Source: Actinocorallia populi
GTDB taxonomy: Bacteria > Actinomycetota > Actinomycetes > Streptosporangiales > Streptosporangiaceae
Assembly (NCBI RefSeq): GCF_002995495.1
Contig: NZ_PVZV01000006.1
Coordinates: forward strand, 310,001 to 374,000
Direction of reading: 5' to 3'
Length of the DNA: 64,000 bases
Position 1 is the first letter of the stretch. Every line of letters starts with the position of its first letter. This document shows, in pieces, positions 41,288 to 50,179 of this stretch. The notes under the pieces were generated by a model that was not told the DNA's origin, made no database searches, and was given only the letters and a program-made list of their open reading frames with translations. Made by a program: the position numbers and the translations under genes.

Positions 41288-42385
41288 TCAGGGCTGGTCG
41301 TTCAGGACGCGCTGGGCGACGGCGAAGGCGCTGTTGGCGGCGGGCACGCCGCAGTAGACGGCCGTCTGCAGCAGCACTTCCTTGATCTCGTCGGGGGTCA
41401 GGCCGTTGTTGAGGCCGGCGCGTACGTGCATGGCGAGCTCGTCGTGGTGGCCTCCGGCGACGAGCGCGGTGAGCGTGATGCAGCTGCGGGTGCGGCGGTC
41501 CAGGCCGGGGCGGGTCCAGATCTCGCCCCAGGCGTAGCGGGTGATGAAGTCCTGGAAGTCGGCGGTGAACGGGGTGGTGCGGGCGATGGCGCGGTCGACG
41601 TGCGCGTCGCCGAGGACGGCCCGGCGGACCCGCATGCCGCTGGAGTGGGCCATGCCCAGGTGGTTCAGCAGCGCGGTGGTGACGGCCTCGGGCTGGTCGA
41701 CGGGCGCCAGGTGGCCCGCCCGGGGGACCTCGGTGAGGGCCGCGTCGGCGATCCCGTCGGCGAGCTCCCGCGCGTGCGCGGGCGGTGTGGCGACGTCGTC
41801 GCGGCCCGCCAGGACGAGCGTCGGGCAGGTGATGCGGCCGAGCCGTTCGCGCAGGTCGTACCCGGCGAGCGCGGAGCAGCAGGCGGCGTAGCCCTCCGGG
41901 TCGACGGAGGAGATCCCGGCGACGAGCGCCTCGTCGTGCGGTCCGGCGAACCAGCGGCCCGGCGAGCCGGCGACCATCGGCGCCATGCCCTTCTCCCGCA
42001 CCAGCGCTGCCCGCTCCAGCCACGACTCGGCCGTGCCGAACCGGGCGGAGGAGCAGATCATCGCCAGGGAGGAGACCCGCTCGGGCCGGGACGCGGCGAG
42101 GGCCGCGCCGATCGCCCCGCCGAGCGAGATCCCGGCGTAGTGGAAGGTCTCCCAGCCCTGGGCGTCGGCGAGTTCGAGGACGAGTCTGGCGAGCCGCTCG
42201 ACGGTGTCGGCCGCCGGGTCGGTGGCGGATCCGCCGTGTCCGGGCAGGTCGAAGCGCAGGACGCGGTGCCGCCGGGCGAGCGCGTCGACCTGGTGCTTCC
42301 ACACCTCCAGGGAGGTGCCCAGGGAGGGGCCGAGGATCAGCGGGGCGCCGTGTTCGGGCCCGTCGAGGCGGTGGTGCAGGCTCAT
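41288..42385 (-). CDS. pcaL: Fused 3-oxoadipate enol-lactonase/4-carboxymuconolactone decarboxylase
   Basis: A 365-residue bifunctional protein. Residues 1 to about 245 form an alpha/beta hydrolase with nucleophile Ser in AGISLGGAIG and catalytic His near AGHLAPVDQPE (PcaD). From about 250 the AhpD/CMD-fold decarboxylase follows (TPFTADFQDFITRYAWGEIWTRPGLDRRTRSCITL, HVRAGLNNGLTPDEIKEVLLQTAVYCGVPAAN), equal to PcaC. The fusion, called PcaL, is known from Streptomyces and Rhodococcus. It decarboxylates 4-carboxymuconolactone and hydrolyses the enol-lactone to 3-oxoadipate. ATG 42385 overlaps the pcaB stop. Confidence 0.92.
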   Translation of the reverse strand: MSLHHRLDGPEHGAPLILGPSLGTSLEVWKHQVDALARRHRVLRFDLPGHGGSATDPAADTVERLARLVLELADAQGWETFHYAGISLGGAIGAALAASRPERVSSLAMICSSARFGTAESWLERAALVREKGMAPMVAGSPGRWFAGPHDEALVAGISSVDPEGYAACCSALAGYDLRERLGRITCPTLVLAGRDDVATPPAHARELADGIADAALTEVPRAGHLAPVDQPEAVTTALLNHLGMAHSSGMRVRRAVLGDAHVDRAIARTTPFTADFQDFITRYAWGEIWTRPGLDRRTRSCITLTALVAGGHHDELAMHVRAGLNNGLTPDEIKEVLLQTAVYCGVPAANSAFAVAQRVLNDQP

Positions 42386-43737
42386 GATGTGCTTTCGCGT
42401 TCGAGGGCGGCGTCGACGAGGGCGGCCGCGGCGCCGAGGTAGGCGGCCGGGTCGGTGTCGATGCCGCCGGCGTCCAGGGCTTCGAGCGACGCGGCGAGCG
42501 GCGCGCCGGTGGCGGCGGTGCGGCGGGAGGCCTCGTCGAGCACCTCGCGGGACCGCGCCCGGCCGAGCCTGTCGGCCAGCCGGATGCCGGCCCGCTCGGA
42601 GACGATCAGCCCGTGGGTCAGGTCGAGGTTCGCGCGCATCCGCTCGGGCCGCACGACGAGCCCGGCGGCGAGTTCCGCGGCCGCCTCCGCGGCGCCGCCC
42701 GCCAGCCGCAGCGCCTCGCGCAGCGGCTGCCATTCGGCGTGCCAGGCCCCGGCGGGCCGCTCGTCCTCGGCGGTCATCGCGCCGAACAGGATCGAGGCGA
42801 GCGCGGGCACCTGCCGGGCGGCCGAGGCGATGAGGGTCGCCCGCACCGGGTTGCTCTTGTGCGGCATCGCCGAGGATCCGCCGCCCGTGCCCTCGGCGAC
42901 CTCGCCGATCTCGGTGCGCGAGAGCACCAGCACGTCCGCGGCGAGCTTGCCGAGCGCCCCGGTGGCGACGGCCAGGGCGGCGCCCAGGTCGGCGACCGGG
43001 GTGCGCAGCACGTGCCAGGGCAGCACCGGCGCGGCCAGCCCCGTCTCGGCGGCGAACGCCTCGACGAGCCGGGTCGCCGGGACGCCGTCCGGGCCCGTAC
43101 GGGCGGGCCCGGCGAATTCCGCGAAGGCGGCGAGGGTGCCCGCGGCCCCGCCGAGCTGGGCGGGCAGGACGAGCGCGGCGAGCCGGTCGCGCCCGTCCAG
43201 CACCAGGGAGCGCCATCCGGCGGCCTTGAGCCCGAAGGTGGTGGGCACGGCGTGCTGGGTGAGGGTGCGGCCCGGCATGGGCGTCGTGCGGTGCTCGGCG
43301 GCGAGCCGGGCGAGGGCGGCGGCGGTGCGGTCGAGATCGCCGGCCATGACGGCGACCGCGCGCCGCGCCACCAGCATGAGGGCGGTGTCGAGGATGTCCT
43401 GGCTGGTCGCCCCCCGATGCACGTACGGGCCGTGCTCGGGGCCGACCGCGGCGGTCAGGTCGGCGACCAGGGGGATGACCGGGTTGCCGCCCGCGCGGGC
43501 GCGCTCGGCGAGCCCGCGCGGGTCGAGGCGGCCGGCGGAGGCCGCCCGGGAGACGGCTTGCGCGGCCTCGGCCGGGGCGAGCCCGAGCCGGGCCTGCGCC
43601 CGGGTGAGGGCGGCCTCGGCGTCGAGCATCGCCTGGAGGAACGCCAGGTCCCCGGTCGCCTGCGCCACGGCGCTCCCGGCCCGGACGGGCGAGAGCAGTC
43701 CCAGATCGGCGCCGTCCGCGGCGTCAGGCGAACTCAA
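42382..43737 (-). CDS. pcaB: 3-carboxy-cis,cis-muconate cycloisomerase
   Basis: A 451-residue fumarase/aspartase-fold enzyme lactonising 3-carboxymuconate. The signature GGGSSAMPHKSNPVRATL (about residues 272-289) and GATSQDILDTALML are clear. No ATG lies near the expected N-terminus. TTG 43737, inside the last codons of pcaG, is the best start because homologous sequence (LGLLSPVRAGSAVAQATGDLAFLQAMLDAE) begins about 11 residues later. The overlap with pcaG would be 14 bases. The family's usual 440-450 residue length fits this start. Confidence 0.88.
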   Translation of the reverse strand: MSSPDAADGADLGLLSPVRAGSAVAQATGDLAFLQAMLDAEAALTRAQARLGLAPAEAAQAVSRAASAGRLDPRGLAERARAGGNPVIPLVADLTAAVGPEHGPYVHRGATSQDILDTALMLVARRAVAVMAGDLDRTAAALARLAAEHRTTPMPGRTLTQHAVPTTFGLKAAGWRSLVLDGRDRLAALVLPAQLGGAAGTLAAFAEFAGPARTGPDGVPATRLVEAFAAETGLAAPVLPWHVLRTPVADLGAALAVATGALGKLAADVLVLSRTEIGEVAEGTGGGSSAMPHKSNPVRATLIASAARQVPALASILFGAMTAEDERPAGAWHAEWQPLREALRLAGGAAEAAAELAAGLVVRPERMRANLDLTHGLIVSERAGIRLADRLGRARSREVLDEASRRTAATGAPLAASLEALDAGGIDTDPAAYLGAAAALVDAALERESTS

Positions 43738-44317
43738 GGAACACCGTCTCTTCCCCCGCCCCTCCCTGCAGCCACAGGTCGAAGCGATACACACCTGGAC
43801 GTTCGGGACCGGCGATCAGCGTGTCCCTGCGCTGCGGCGGCAGGGCGGCCAGGAGCGGGTCGGCCGCCAGCGCCTCGGCGTCCTCGGGCAGGTAGACCCG
43901 GGTGTACAGGTGGTGCAGCAGGCCCCGCGCGAACACGCAGACCGACAGGTGGGGCGCGGCGCCCTCCCGGTGCGGGCCCGGCGGGAGCGTGCGGACGTAC
44001 CAGTGCCCGTCGGCGTCGGTGGCCGCCCGCCCGAAACCGGTGAAGTCCAGGCCGGTGCGGCCCAGCACCCCTCCGGTGACGGGGTCGCGGCGCAGGGAGC
44101 CGGGCGCGCCGCGCAGCGACCCGTCCGGGCCGGGCTGCCAGACCTCGATGATCGCGTCGGGGACCGGCGTCCCCGCCCCGTCGAAGACGGTGCCCCGGAC
44201 GACCACCGCACCGGGCTCGCCCGGCGGGACGATCTCCTCGCCGCCGGGGAAGGGCAGCGCGTAACCGTAGAATGGGCCGACGGTCTGCGACGGCGTGGGC
44301 TCCAGCGTGTTCTCCAT
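43724..44317 (-). CDS. pcaG: Protocatechuate 3,4-dioxygenase, alpha subunit
   Basis: A 197-residue subunit of the intradiol ring-cleaving dioxygenase. TPSQTVGPFYGYALPF is the standard N-terminal block, and GTVFDGAGTPVPDAIIEVWQPGPDG and FTGFGRAATDADGHWYVRT follow. The alpha subunit shapes the active site but does not carry the full iron ligand set. ATG 44317 overlaps the pcaH stop by one base, so both subunits are translated together. Confidence 0.92.
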   Translation of the reverse strand: MENTLEPTPSQTVGPFYGYALPFPGGEEIVPPGEPGAVVVRGTVFDGAGTPVPDAIIEVWQPGPDGSLRGAPGSLRRDPVTGGVLGRTGLDFTGFGRAATDADGHWYVRTLPPGPHREGAAPHLSVCVFARGLLHHLYTRVYLPEDAEALAADPLLAALPPQRRDTLIAGPERPGVYRFDLWLQGGAGEETVFLEFA

Positions 44318-45069
44318 CAGCGTCCCTCCTCCATCCAGGTGGCGGCGGGGCCGTCGAGGACGATGTCCCACCGGTAGCCGAGCGACCACTCCGGTACGGA
44401 GAGGTCGTGGGCGTACTCCGCCACGAGTCTTTCCCGCGCGGGCCGCTCCGTCACCGACTGCAGGATCGGGTCGTAGGGGAACAGCGGGTCGCCGGGGAAG
44501 TACATCTGGGTGACGAGCCGCTGGGTGAAGGCCTGCCCGAACAGCGAGAAGTGGATGTGGGCGGGCCGCCAGGCGTTGGTGTGGTTGCGCCACGGGTAGG
44601 CGCCCGGCTTGATCGTGGTGAAGGAGTAGCGGCCCTCGGCGTCGGTCAGGCAGCGCCCCACCCCGGTGAAGTTGGGGTCCAGCGGCGCGGGGTGGTCGTC
44701 GCGCTGGTGGGCGTAGCGGCCGGAGGCGTTGGCCTGCCAGATCTCCACGAGCTGGCCCGTGACGGGGCGTCCGCTCCGGTCGAGGACCCGTCCGGTGACG
44801 GTGATGCGCTCGCCCAGCGGCTCGCCCTGGTGCCGGCGGGTCAGGTCGTTGTCGAGCGCGGTGACGTCGGTGACGCCGAACGCGGGCCCGGTCAGCTCGA
44901 CGGCCTCGGGGTCCTCGACGACGACCAGCCGCTGCCGGGGATGGCGCAGCACGCTGGAGCGGTAGGGCGCGTAGTCGCGGGCGGGGTGGGCGGCGCCGGG
45001 CCGCGACCCCTCGTGCTCGGCGATCTCGCGGTCGATGTCCGCCTGGGTGGGCGGCTGGAGCGCGTTCAA
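44317..45069 (-). CDS. pcaH: Protocatechuate 3,4-dioxygenase, beta subunit
   Basis: A 250-residue iron-binding subunit that cleaves protocatechuate to 3-carboxy-cis,cis-muconate. The iron ligands are the Tyr of NASGRYAHQRD, the Tyr of KPGAYPWRN and two His in NAWRPAHIHFSLFG. The core VTGRVLDRSGRPVTGQLVEIWQANASG is intact. It starts 13 bases after the pcaF stop and is followed by pcaG. Confidence 0.93.
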   Translation of the reverse strand: MNALQPPTQADIDREIAEHEGSRPGAAHPARDYAPYRSSVLRHPRQRLVVVEDPEAVELTGPAFGVTDVTALDNDLTRRHQGEPLGERITVTGRVLDRSGRPVTGQLVEIWQANASGRYAHQRDDHPAPLDPNFTGVGRCLTDAEGRYSFTTIKPGAYPWRNHTNAWRPAHIHFSLFGQAFTQRLVTQMYFPGDPLFPYDPILQSVTERPARERLVAEYAHDLSVPEWSLGYRWDIVLDGPAATWMEEGR

Positions 45070-45082
45070 CTGGGTTCTCCTC

Positions 45083-46261
45083 TCACCTTTCCAGGATCAG
45101 GGCCAGGCCCTGCCCGACGCCGATGCACAACGAGGCCACGCCGACGCCGCCGCCGGAGGCCGCGAGCCGGTGCGCGACGGCCCCGGCCAGCCGCGCCCCG
45201 GACGCGCCGAGCGGGTGGCCGAGGGCGATCGCGCCGCCGTCGGGGTTGACCAGCGCGGGGTCGAGGTCGGGCAGGGCGGCCAGGCAGCCGAGGGTCTGCG
45301 CGGCGAACGCCTCGTTGATCTCGACGGTCGTCAGGTCGCCGAAGCCGAGCTTCGCGCGGTCGAGCGCCCTGCCGATCGCCTCGACCGGGCCGAGGCCGAA
45401 CAGCTGCGGCTCCAGCGCGGTCGCGGCGCTCGCCCGGATCCGGGCGAGCGGCTCGCGGCCGAGCGCGGCCAGGCCTGCCTCGTCGGCCAGCAGGAGCGCC
45501 GCCGCGCCGTCGTTGAGCGGGGAGGAGTTCCCGGCGGTGACCGTCCCGTCGGGGCGGAAGGCGGGCTTGAGCCGGGCGAGCGCCTCCATGGTGCCGCCGG
45601 GCCGGATGCTCTCGTCCCGCGCCAGGTCCGCCCCGGCGACCGGGACGACCTGCGCGTCGTGCACGCCCTCGGTCCAGGCGCGGTCGGCCTTGCGGTGGCT
45701 GTCCAGGGCGAAGGCGTCCTGGGCCTCGCGGCCGATGCCGTACCGCTCGGCGATCAGCTCGGCGCCGTCGCCGAGCGCGCCGGTCCACTCGCCGGGCATG
45801 ACCGGGTTGACCAGCCGCCAGCCGAGCGTCGTGGAGACCATCTGCACGTTCCCCGCGGGGAAGGGCCGCTCGGCCTTGGGCACCACCCACGGGGCGCGGG
45901 TCATCGACTCCACCCCGCCGGCGATCGTGATCGAGGCGTCCCCGACGGCGATCGCGCGGGACGCCTGGATGACGGCCTCCAGGCCGGAGCCGCACAGCCG
46001 GTTGACCGTCGCGCCCGGCACGCTCACCGGCAGGCCCGCCAGCAGCGAGGCCATCCGCGCCACGTTCCGGTTCTCCTCGCCCGCGCCGTTGGCGTTGCCG
46101 AGGAACACGTCGTCGATCCGGGCCGGGTCCAGCGACGGGCTGCGCTCCACCAGGGCGCGCAGGACGCCCGCGGCCAGGTCGTCCGGACGCGTCTTCGCCA
46201 GCGCCCCGGCGTACCTGCCGATCGGGGTGCGGACGGCGTCGACGATGTAGACGTCGTTCAT
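45083..46261 (-). CDS. pcaF: 3-oxoadipyl-CoA thiolase
   Basis: A 392-residue thiolase cleaving 3-oxoadipyl-CoA to succinyl-CoA and acetyl-CoA. The nucleophilic Cys is in NRLCGSGLEAV (about residues 87-97). The C-terminal His and Cys are in GGAIALGHPLGASGAR and ASLCIGVGQG. The context between pcaIJ and pcaHG supports the specific pathway step over a general acetyl-CoA acetyltransferase. ATG 46261 overlaps the pcaJ stop by one base. Confidence 0.92.
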   Translation of the reverse strand: MNDVYIVDAVRTPIGRYAGALAKTRPDDLAAGVLRALVERSPSLDPARIDDVFLGNANGAGEENRNVARMASLLAGLPVSVPGATVNRLCGSGLEAVIQASRAIAVGDASITIAGGVESMTRAPWVVPKAERPFPAGNVQMVSTTLGWRLVNPVMPGEWTGALGDGAELIAERYGIGREAQDAFALDSHRKADRAWTEGVHDAQVVPVAGADLARDESIRPGGTMEALARLKPAFRPDGTVTAGNSSPLNDGAAALLLADEAGLAALGREPLARIRASAATALEPQLFGLGPVEAIGRALDRAKLGFGDLTTVEINEAFAAQTLGCLAALPDLDPALVNPDGGAIALGHPLGASGARLAGAVAHRLAASGGGVGVASLCIGVGQGLALILER

Positions 46262-46905
46262 CACAGCACTCCTTCCGCGACGGTGAGCTTGGCCCCGGTC
46301 CGCTCCTCGACCTCGGCGGCGCGCACGCCGGGCGCGGTCTCCACCAGGACGAGGCCGTCGGGCGTGACGTCCAGGACGGCGAGGTCGGTGATGATCCGGT
46401 GCACGCAGGCGCGGCCGGTCAGCGGCAGGTCGCACTCCTGGACGATCTTCGGGGAGCCGTCCTTGGCGTTGTGGGCGGTCAGCACGACCACGCGCCCGGC
46501 GCCGTGGACGAGGTCCATCGCGCCGCCCATGCCCTTGACCATCTTGCCGGGGACCGCCCAGTTGGCCAGGTCGCCGCGGGCCGAGACCTGCATGGCGCCC
46601 AGGATCGCGGTGTCGATGTGGCCGCCGCGGATCATCCCGAACGACAGGGAGGAGTCGAAGTAGGACGCGCCGGGCAGGACGGTGATGGTCTCCTTGCCCG
46701 CGTTGATCAGGTCGGGGTCGACCTCCTCCTCCAGCGGGTAGGGCCCGACGCCCAGGACGCCGTTCTCGGAGTGCAGGACGACCCGCACGCCGGGCGGCAC
46801 GTGGCCGGGCACCAGGGTGGGCAGGCCGATGCCGAGGTTCACATACGAGCCGTCGGTCAGCTCGGCGGCGGCGCGGGCCGCCATCTCGTCGCGGGTCCAG
46901 GCCAT
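46261..46905 (-). CDS. pcaJ: 3-oxoadipate CoA-transferase, beta subunit
   Basis: A 214-residue class I CoA-transferase subunit. The catalytic Glu lies in [13 protein letters not shown] (about residues 43-55). Other blocks are [17 protein letters not shown] and [21 protein letters not shown]. It transfers CoA from succinyl-CoA to 3-oxoadipate together with PcaI. ATG 46905 overlaps the pcaI stop by one base. Confidence 0.9.
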   Translation of the reverse strand: MAWTRDEMAARAAAELTDGSYVNLGIGLPTLVPGHVPPGVRVVLHSENGVLGVGPYPLEEEVDPDLINAGKETITVLPGASYFDSSLSFGMIRGGHIDTAILGAMQVSARGDLANWAVPGKMVKGMGGAMDLVHGAGRVVVLTAHNAKDGSPKIVQECDLPLTGRACVHRIITDLAVLDVTPDGLVLVETAPGVRAAEVEERTGAKLTVAEGVL

Positions 46906-47654
46906 CAGGCGCGCACCGTCCTCTTCTCGATTCCCTTGGCGGCGGCCTGCTCGGCCGTCAGCGCCACCACCCGCTGGACGAAGACGCCCGGCAGGTGCAC
47001 CTCCTGGGGGTCGAGGGAGTCCACGAGCTCCTCGACCTCGGCGATCGTGATCCGGCCGGCCATGGCGGCGAGCGGGTTGAAGTTCCGGGACGCCTTGGCG
47101 AACTCCAGGTTGCCGAACCGGTCGCCGCGCTGCGCCCGCACCAGTGCGAAATCGGTGGTGATGCCGCGCTCCAGCACGTACTCGACGCCGTCGAACTCGC
47201 GGACCTCCTTGGCGGGGGAGGCCAGGGCGACGGACCCGTCGGCGGCGTAGCGCCACGGCATGCCGCCTTCGGCGACGGCCGTCCCGACCCCGGCGGGGGT
47301 GTAGAAGGCGGGGATGCCGCAGCCGCCCGCGCGCAGCCGCTCGGCGAGCGTGCCCTGGGGGGTCAGCTCGACCTCGATCTCGCCGCCCAGGTACTTGCGG
47401 GCGAACGTCTTGTTCTCGCCGATGTAGGAGCCGGTCACCCGGACGATCTGGTCGGCCGCCAGCAGGACGCCGAGGCCGCTGCCGTCCACGCCGCAGTTGT
47501 TCGACACCACGCTCAGGCCCTTCACGCCGGCCTCGTGCAGCGCCTCGATGAGCGCGTTCGGCACGCCGCTCAGGCCGAAGCCGCCCACGGCCAGCGAGGA
47601 TCCGCCGGGGATGTCCGCGACGGCCTCGGCGGCGCTCGCCACCACCTTGTCCAT
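46905..47654 (-). CDS. pcaI: 3-oxoadipate CoA-transferase, alpha subunit
   Basis: A 249-residue class I CoA-transferase subunit with [19 protein letters not shown] near the N-terminus and [36 protein letters not shown] in the middle. It is the first gene of the pca operon, pcaI-J-F-H-G-B-L-pobA, read leftwards. An AGAGGG sequence lies above ATG 47654. The divergent regulator gene lies 112 bases away. Confidence 0.9.
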   Translation of the reverse strand: MDKVVASAAEAVADIPGGSSLAVGGFGLSGVPNALIEALHEAGVKGLSVVSNNCGVDGSGLGVLLAADQIVRVTGSYIGENKTFARKYLGGEIEVELTPQGTLAERLRAGGCGIPAFYTPAGVGTAVAEGGMPWRYAADGSVALASPAKEVREFDGVEYVLERGITTDFALVRAQRGDRFGNLEFAKASRNFNPLAAMAGRITIAEVEELVDSLDPQEVHLPGVFVQRVVALTAEQAAAKGIEKRTVRA

Positions 47655-47671
47655 ACCTGTACCCTCTAAGT

Positions 47672-47686
47672 GTTCGCCCAGTGAAC
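47672..47686. promoter_or_regulatory. Putative regulator site in the pcaI/pcaR gap
   Basis: GTTC-GCCCAGT-GAAC is a 15-bp dyad with 4-bp perfect arms, the size recognised by IclR-family regulators. It lies 18 bases above the pcaI start and in the only gap between the pca operon and its divergent IclR-type gene. Confidence 0.48.
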
Positions 47687-47766
47687 TTTCATTCAGAATC
47701 GTGCAGAGTAGTGTCGGCGGTCACGTGGCCGATGTCAACCGCCGGCGGCGGGGAAAGGAGCGGATC

Positions 47767-49386
47767 ATGGGGGACGAGCGGCCGGTCGGCCCGCTGGAGC
47801 GCGGGCTGCGGGTCATGGAGGTGATCGGCGGCGCCTCCTCGCCGCCGCGCCCCGCCGACCTGGTGCCCGCCACGGGCCTGGTCCGCTCCACCGTCGACCG
47901 CGTCCTCTCCACCCTCGAGGCCACCGGCTACCTGCGCTCCCGGGGCCGGGAGGTGGCGGCCACCCCGCGGATGATGGAGGCGGGCAACGCCTACCTGTCC
48001 GCGCTGGACCCCGACCGGTTCCTGGCCCGGCGCGCCGCGGCGCTCGCCGACGAGCTGGACGAGTCGGTCTCGCTGGCGGTCCCCGACGGGGACGGGGTGC
48101 GCTTCGTCGGCCAGTCGCCGCGCCGCCGCTCCCTGTCGGTGGCGTTCCGGATCGGCGACCTGCTGCCCGCCGAGCGCTGCGCCCCCGGGCCGCTGTTCGC
48201 GGCGGAATGGGGTGACGAGCTGTGGCGGGCCTGGGAGGCGCGGGTCACCGGGGGGCCGCGCGGGCGGCGCTTCTCCGTCTCGCCGTTCGCCGAGCCGTCC
48301 GTGATCGAGGGGTTCCGCGGCCGTGTGGCGGACTTCCGCGCCTCGGGGAGGTCGCTGGACGAGGAGTTCCTCGAGCCGGGGCTGATCGCCGTCGCGGTCC
48401 CCGTCCGCGCCGCCACGGGCGGCGCGCTCCTGGCGCTGAGCGTGGTGAGCCACACCAGCCGCCACACGGCGGAGTCCCTGTACGAGCAGGTCCGGGAGCC
48501 CGTCGCCGCCTGCGTCGCCGAGATGGAGGAGCACCTGGCCCGCCCGCCCCGCGCGGAGGAGCCGCTCCCGCCCGGCACGGAGGCCAACGCCGAGCTGAAG
48601 GAACGGCTCGGCGCGCACTTCCTCCAGTCGCTGGACCGCGGCCTGGCCGTCCTGCACGCCCTCGGCGCCCGTCCGGGAGGGCTGACGATCTCCGAGGCCG
48701 CCGCCGCGACGGGCCAGCCCCGCGCCACCGCGCGCCGCGCCCTGCTGTCGCTCGCCGAGCTCGGCTACGTGCGCGAGGACGGCCGTCACTTCCGGCTGCT
48801 GCCCCGCGTCCTGGACCTCGGCTACCGGCGGGTCAGCGAGATGACGTTCGAGCAGCTGGCCCGCCCCCACCTGCGCGACCTGGTGGTCAAGGTGCACGAC
48901 TCGGCGTCGGTCGCCGTCCTGGACGGCACCGACATCCGCTACGTCGCCCGCGCCCAGGCCTCGCGGCTCATGCGTGCCGACATCCACATCGGCACCCGCT
49001 TCCCCGCCTACGCCACCGCGATGGGCCGGGTCCTGCTGGCGGGCCTGCCCGAGCCCGAGGCCGCCGGGCTGATCGCGCGGTCCGAACGCCGCGCCTTCAC
49101 CCCCTTCACCCTCACCGGCGCCGACGAGCTCGGCGAGGCCGTGGCCGCGGCCCGCCGCGACGGGTACGCCCTGGTCGACCAGGAACTGGAGACGGGCCTG
49201 CGCTCCCTCTCCGTCCCCGTCCACGCCGAGGGCCGCGCCGTCGCCGCCCTCAACCTCGCCGTCCCGGCCACCGCCGAACCGGTCGGCGAGATGTGCGAAC
49301 GCCTCCTGCCGCACCTGGCCGCCGCCGCGCGGGCCATCGACGCCGACCTCGCCGCGCTCACCCGGCACCAGCCCCTCACCCTGTGA
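47767..49386 (+). CDS. pcaR: Double-length IclR regulator of the pca operon
   Basis: A 539-residue protein with two IclR modules in tandem. The first HTH is near residues 10-60 (PLERGLRVMEVIGG...ATGLVRSTVDRVLSTLEATGYL) with an effector domain to about 250. The second HTH starts near 290 (LQSLDRGLAVLHALGARPGGLTISEAAAATGQPRATARRALLSLAELGYV), and its effector domain (FEQLARPHLRDLVVKVHDSASVAVLDG ... LRSLSVPVHAEGRAVAALNLAV) is the better conserved and resembles PcaR/PcaU. Most IclR proteins are about 250 residues. ATG 47767 has an AAGGAG site. The divergent position makes it the likely pca regulator responding to protocatechuate or 3-oxoadipate. Confidence 0.83.
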   Translation: MGDERPVGPLERGLRVMEVIGGASSPPRPADLVPATGLVRSTVDRVLSTLEATGYLRSRGREVAATPRMMEAGNAYLSALDPDRFLARRAAALADELDESVSLAVPDGDGVRFVGQSPRRRSLSVAFRIGDLLPAERCAPGPLFAAEWGDELWRAWEARVTGGPRGRRFSVSPFAEPSVIEGFRGRVADFRASGRSLDEEFLEPGLIAVAVPVRAATGGALLALSVVSHTSRHTAESLYEQVREPVAACVAEMEEHLARPPRAEEPLPPGTEANAELKERLGAHFLQSLDRGLAVLHALGARPGGLTISEAAAATGQPRATARRALLSLAELGYVREDGRHFRLLPRVLDLGYRRVSEMTFEQLARPHLRDLVVKVHDSASVAVLDGTDIRYVARAQASRLMRADIHIGTRFPAYATAMGRVLLAGLPEPEAAGLIARSERRAFTPFTLTGADELGEAVAAARRDGYALVDQELETGLRSLSVPVHAEGRAVAALNLAVPATAEPVGEMCERLLPHLAAAARAIDADLAALTRHQPLTL

Positions 49387-49483
49387 CCCGGAGACGGCAT
49401 GACCGGGCCCTGGGGGAGGAGCGGGCGCCGTCGTGCCCGGCCGCGGTGTGCGGCCTTCGGGTGCCGCCTGCGCGACGCGCCGC
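49387..49483. terminator. Convergent gap with hairpin
   Basis: Between the pcaR-like gene (plus) and a TetR gene (minus). GGCCGC-GGTGT-GCGGCC at 49439-49455 gives a 6-bp stem with a 5-base loop and could end both transcripts. No gene is seen. Confidence 0.4.
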
Positions 49484-50137
49484 TCAGTCCGGGCGCAGGC
49501 CGCGCAGGAAGAGCCGCACCGCGACCTCCATGTGGTGCTCCTGGGTGGCGGGATCGCGCAGGTGCCCGAAGGAGGCGAGGCGGGCGGGCATGCCGGAGAC
49601 CATCGCGAAGAAGTGCTCGGCGAGGATCTCCGGCTCGTCGGCGGTGATCGCCCCGGTGGCGGCGTGGCGCTCCAGCAGTTCGACGAGGAGCCGCCTGCGG
49701 GGGAGGAAGACCTGGCGGGGCGGTTCGGGGAAGCGCCCGGCCTGGGTGGCCGCGATCCGGGCGAGCCGCACCATCACCGGGTCGAGCGCGTGCCGCAGGG
49801 CGGCGCGGGCGATGGCGGTCAGCGCGCCTTCGAGGTCGTCGGGGTCGAGGGGCTCGGGATCGGCCCGGACCGCGTCGGTGACGGCCTGCCCGAGCACCGC
49901 CCTGAACAGCTCCTCCTTGCCGCCGAACCGCGTGTAGAGCGACGCCTTGGTGGTGCCGGCGGCGCGGGCGATGGCGTCCATCGAGGTGCCCTCGTAGCCG
50001 TGCTCGAGAAAGAGCCGCAGCGCGCAGTCGCGCACGGCCCGGTCGAGCTCGGCGGCCTCCTCGAGGGTGGGGCGCCCGCCGCGCCGCCCGCGCCGGGCCG
50101 CGGCGGGCCGCGCTCCGGAGGAGTCCGACGCCGACAT
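49484..50137 (-). CDS. TetR family transcriptional regulator (AefR-like C-terminus)
   Basis: A 217-residue TetR protein. The HTH is at about residues 30-75 (GYEGTSMDAIARAAGTTKASLYTRFGGKEELFRAVL). The C-terminal ALTAIARAALRHALDPVMVRLARIAATQAGRFPEPPR is typical of the AefR-like branch. An Arg/Gly-rich N-terminal tail precedes the HTH. It has no divergent partner; the gene upstream on the same strand encodes a PadR-linked membrane protein. An odd palindrome just upstream is its probable own operator. The target is unknown. Confidence 0.8.
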   Translation of the reverse strand: MSASDSSGARPAAARRGRRGGRPTLEEAAELDRAVRDCALRLFLEHGYEGTSMDAIARAAGTTKASLYTRFGGKEELFRAVLGQAVTDAVRADPEPLDPDDLEGALTAIARAALRHALDPVMVRLARIAATQAGRFPEPPRQVFLPRRRLLVELLERHAATGAITADEPEILAEHFFAMVSGMPARLASFGHLRDPATQEHHMEVAVRLFLRGLRPD

Positions 50138-50168
50138 GCGCCCAGTGTGCCAGAGCGCCCGCTCCCAT

Positions 50169-50179
50169 TAGATGATCTA
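50169..50179 (-). promoter_or_regulatory. TetR operator-like palindrome
   Basis: TAGAT-G-ATCTA is a perfect 11-bp dyad 32 bases above the TetR start. It overlaps the stop codon (TAG, minus strand) of the preceding membrane-protein gene. This AT-rich patch probably holds the TetR promoter. Confidence 0.42.
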
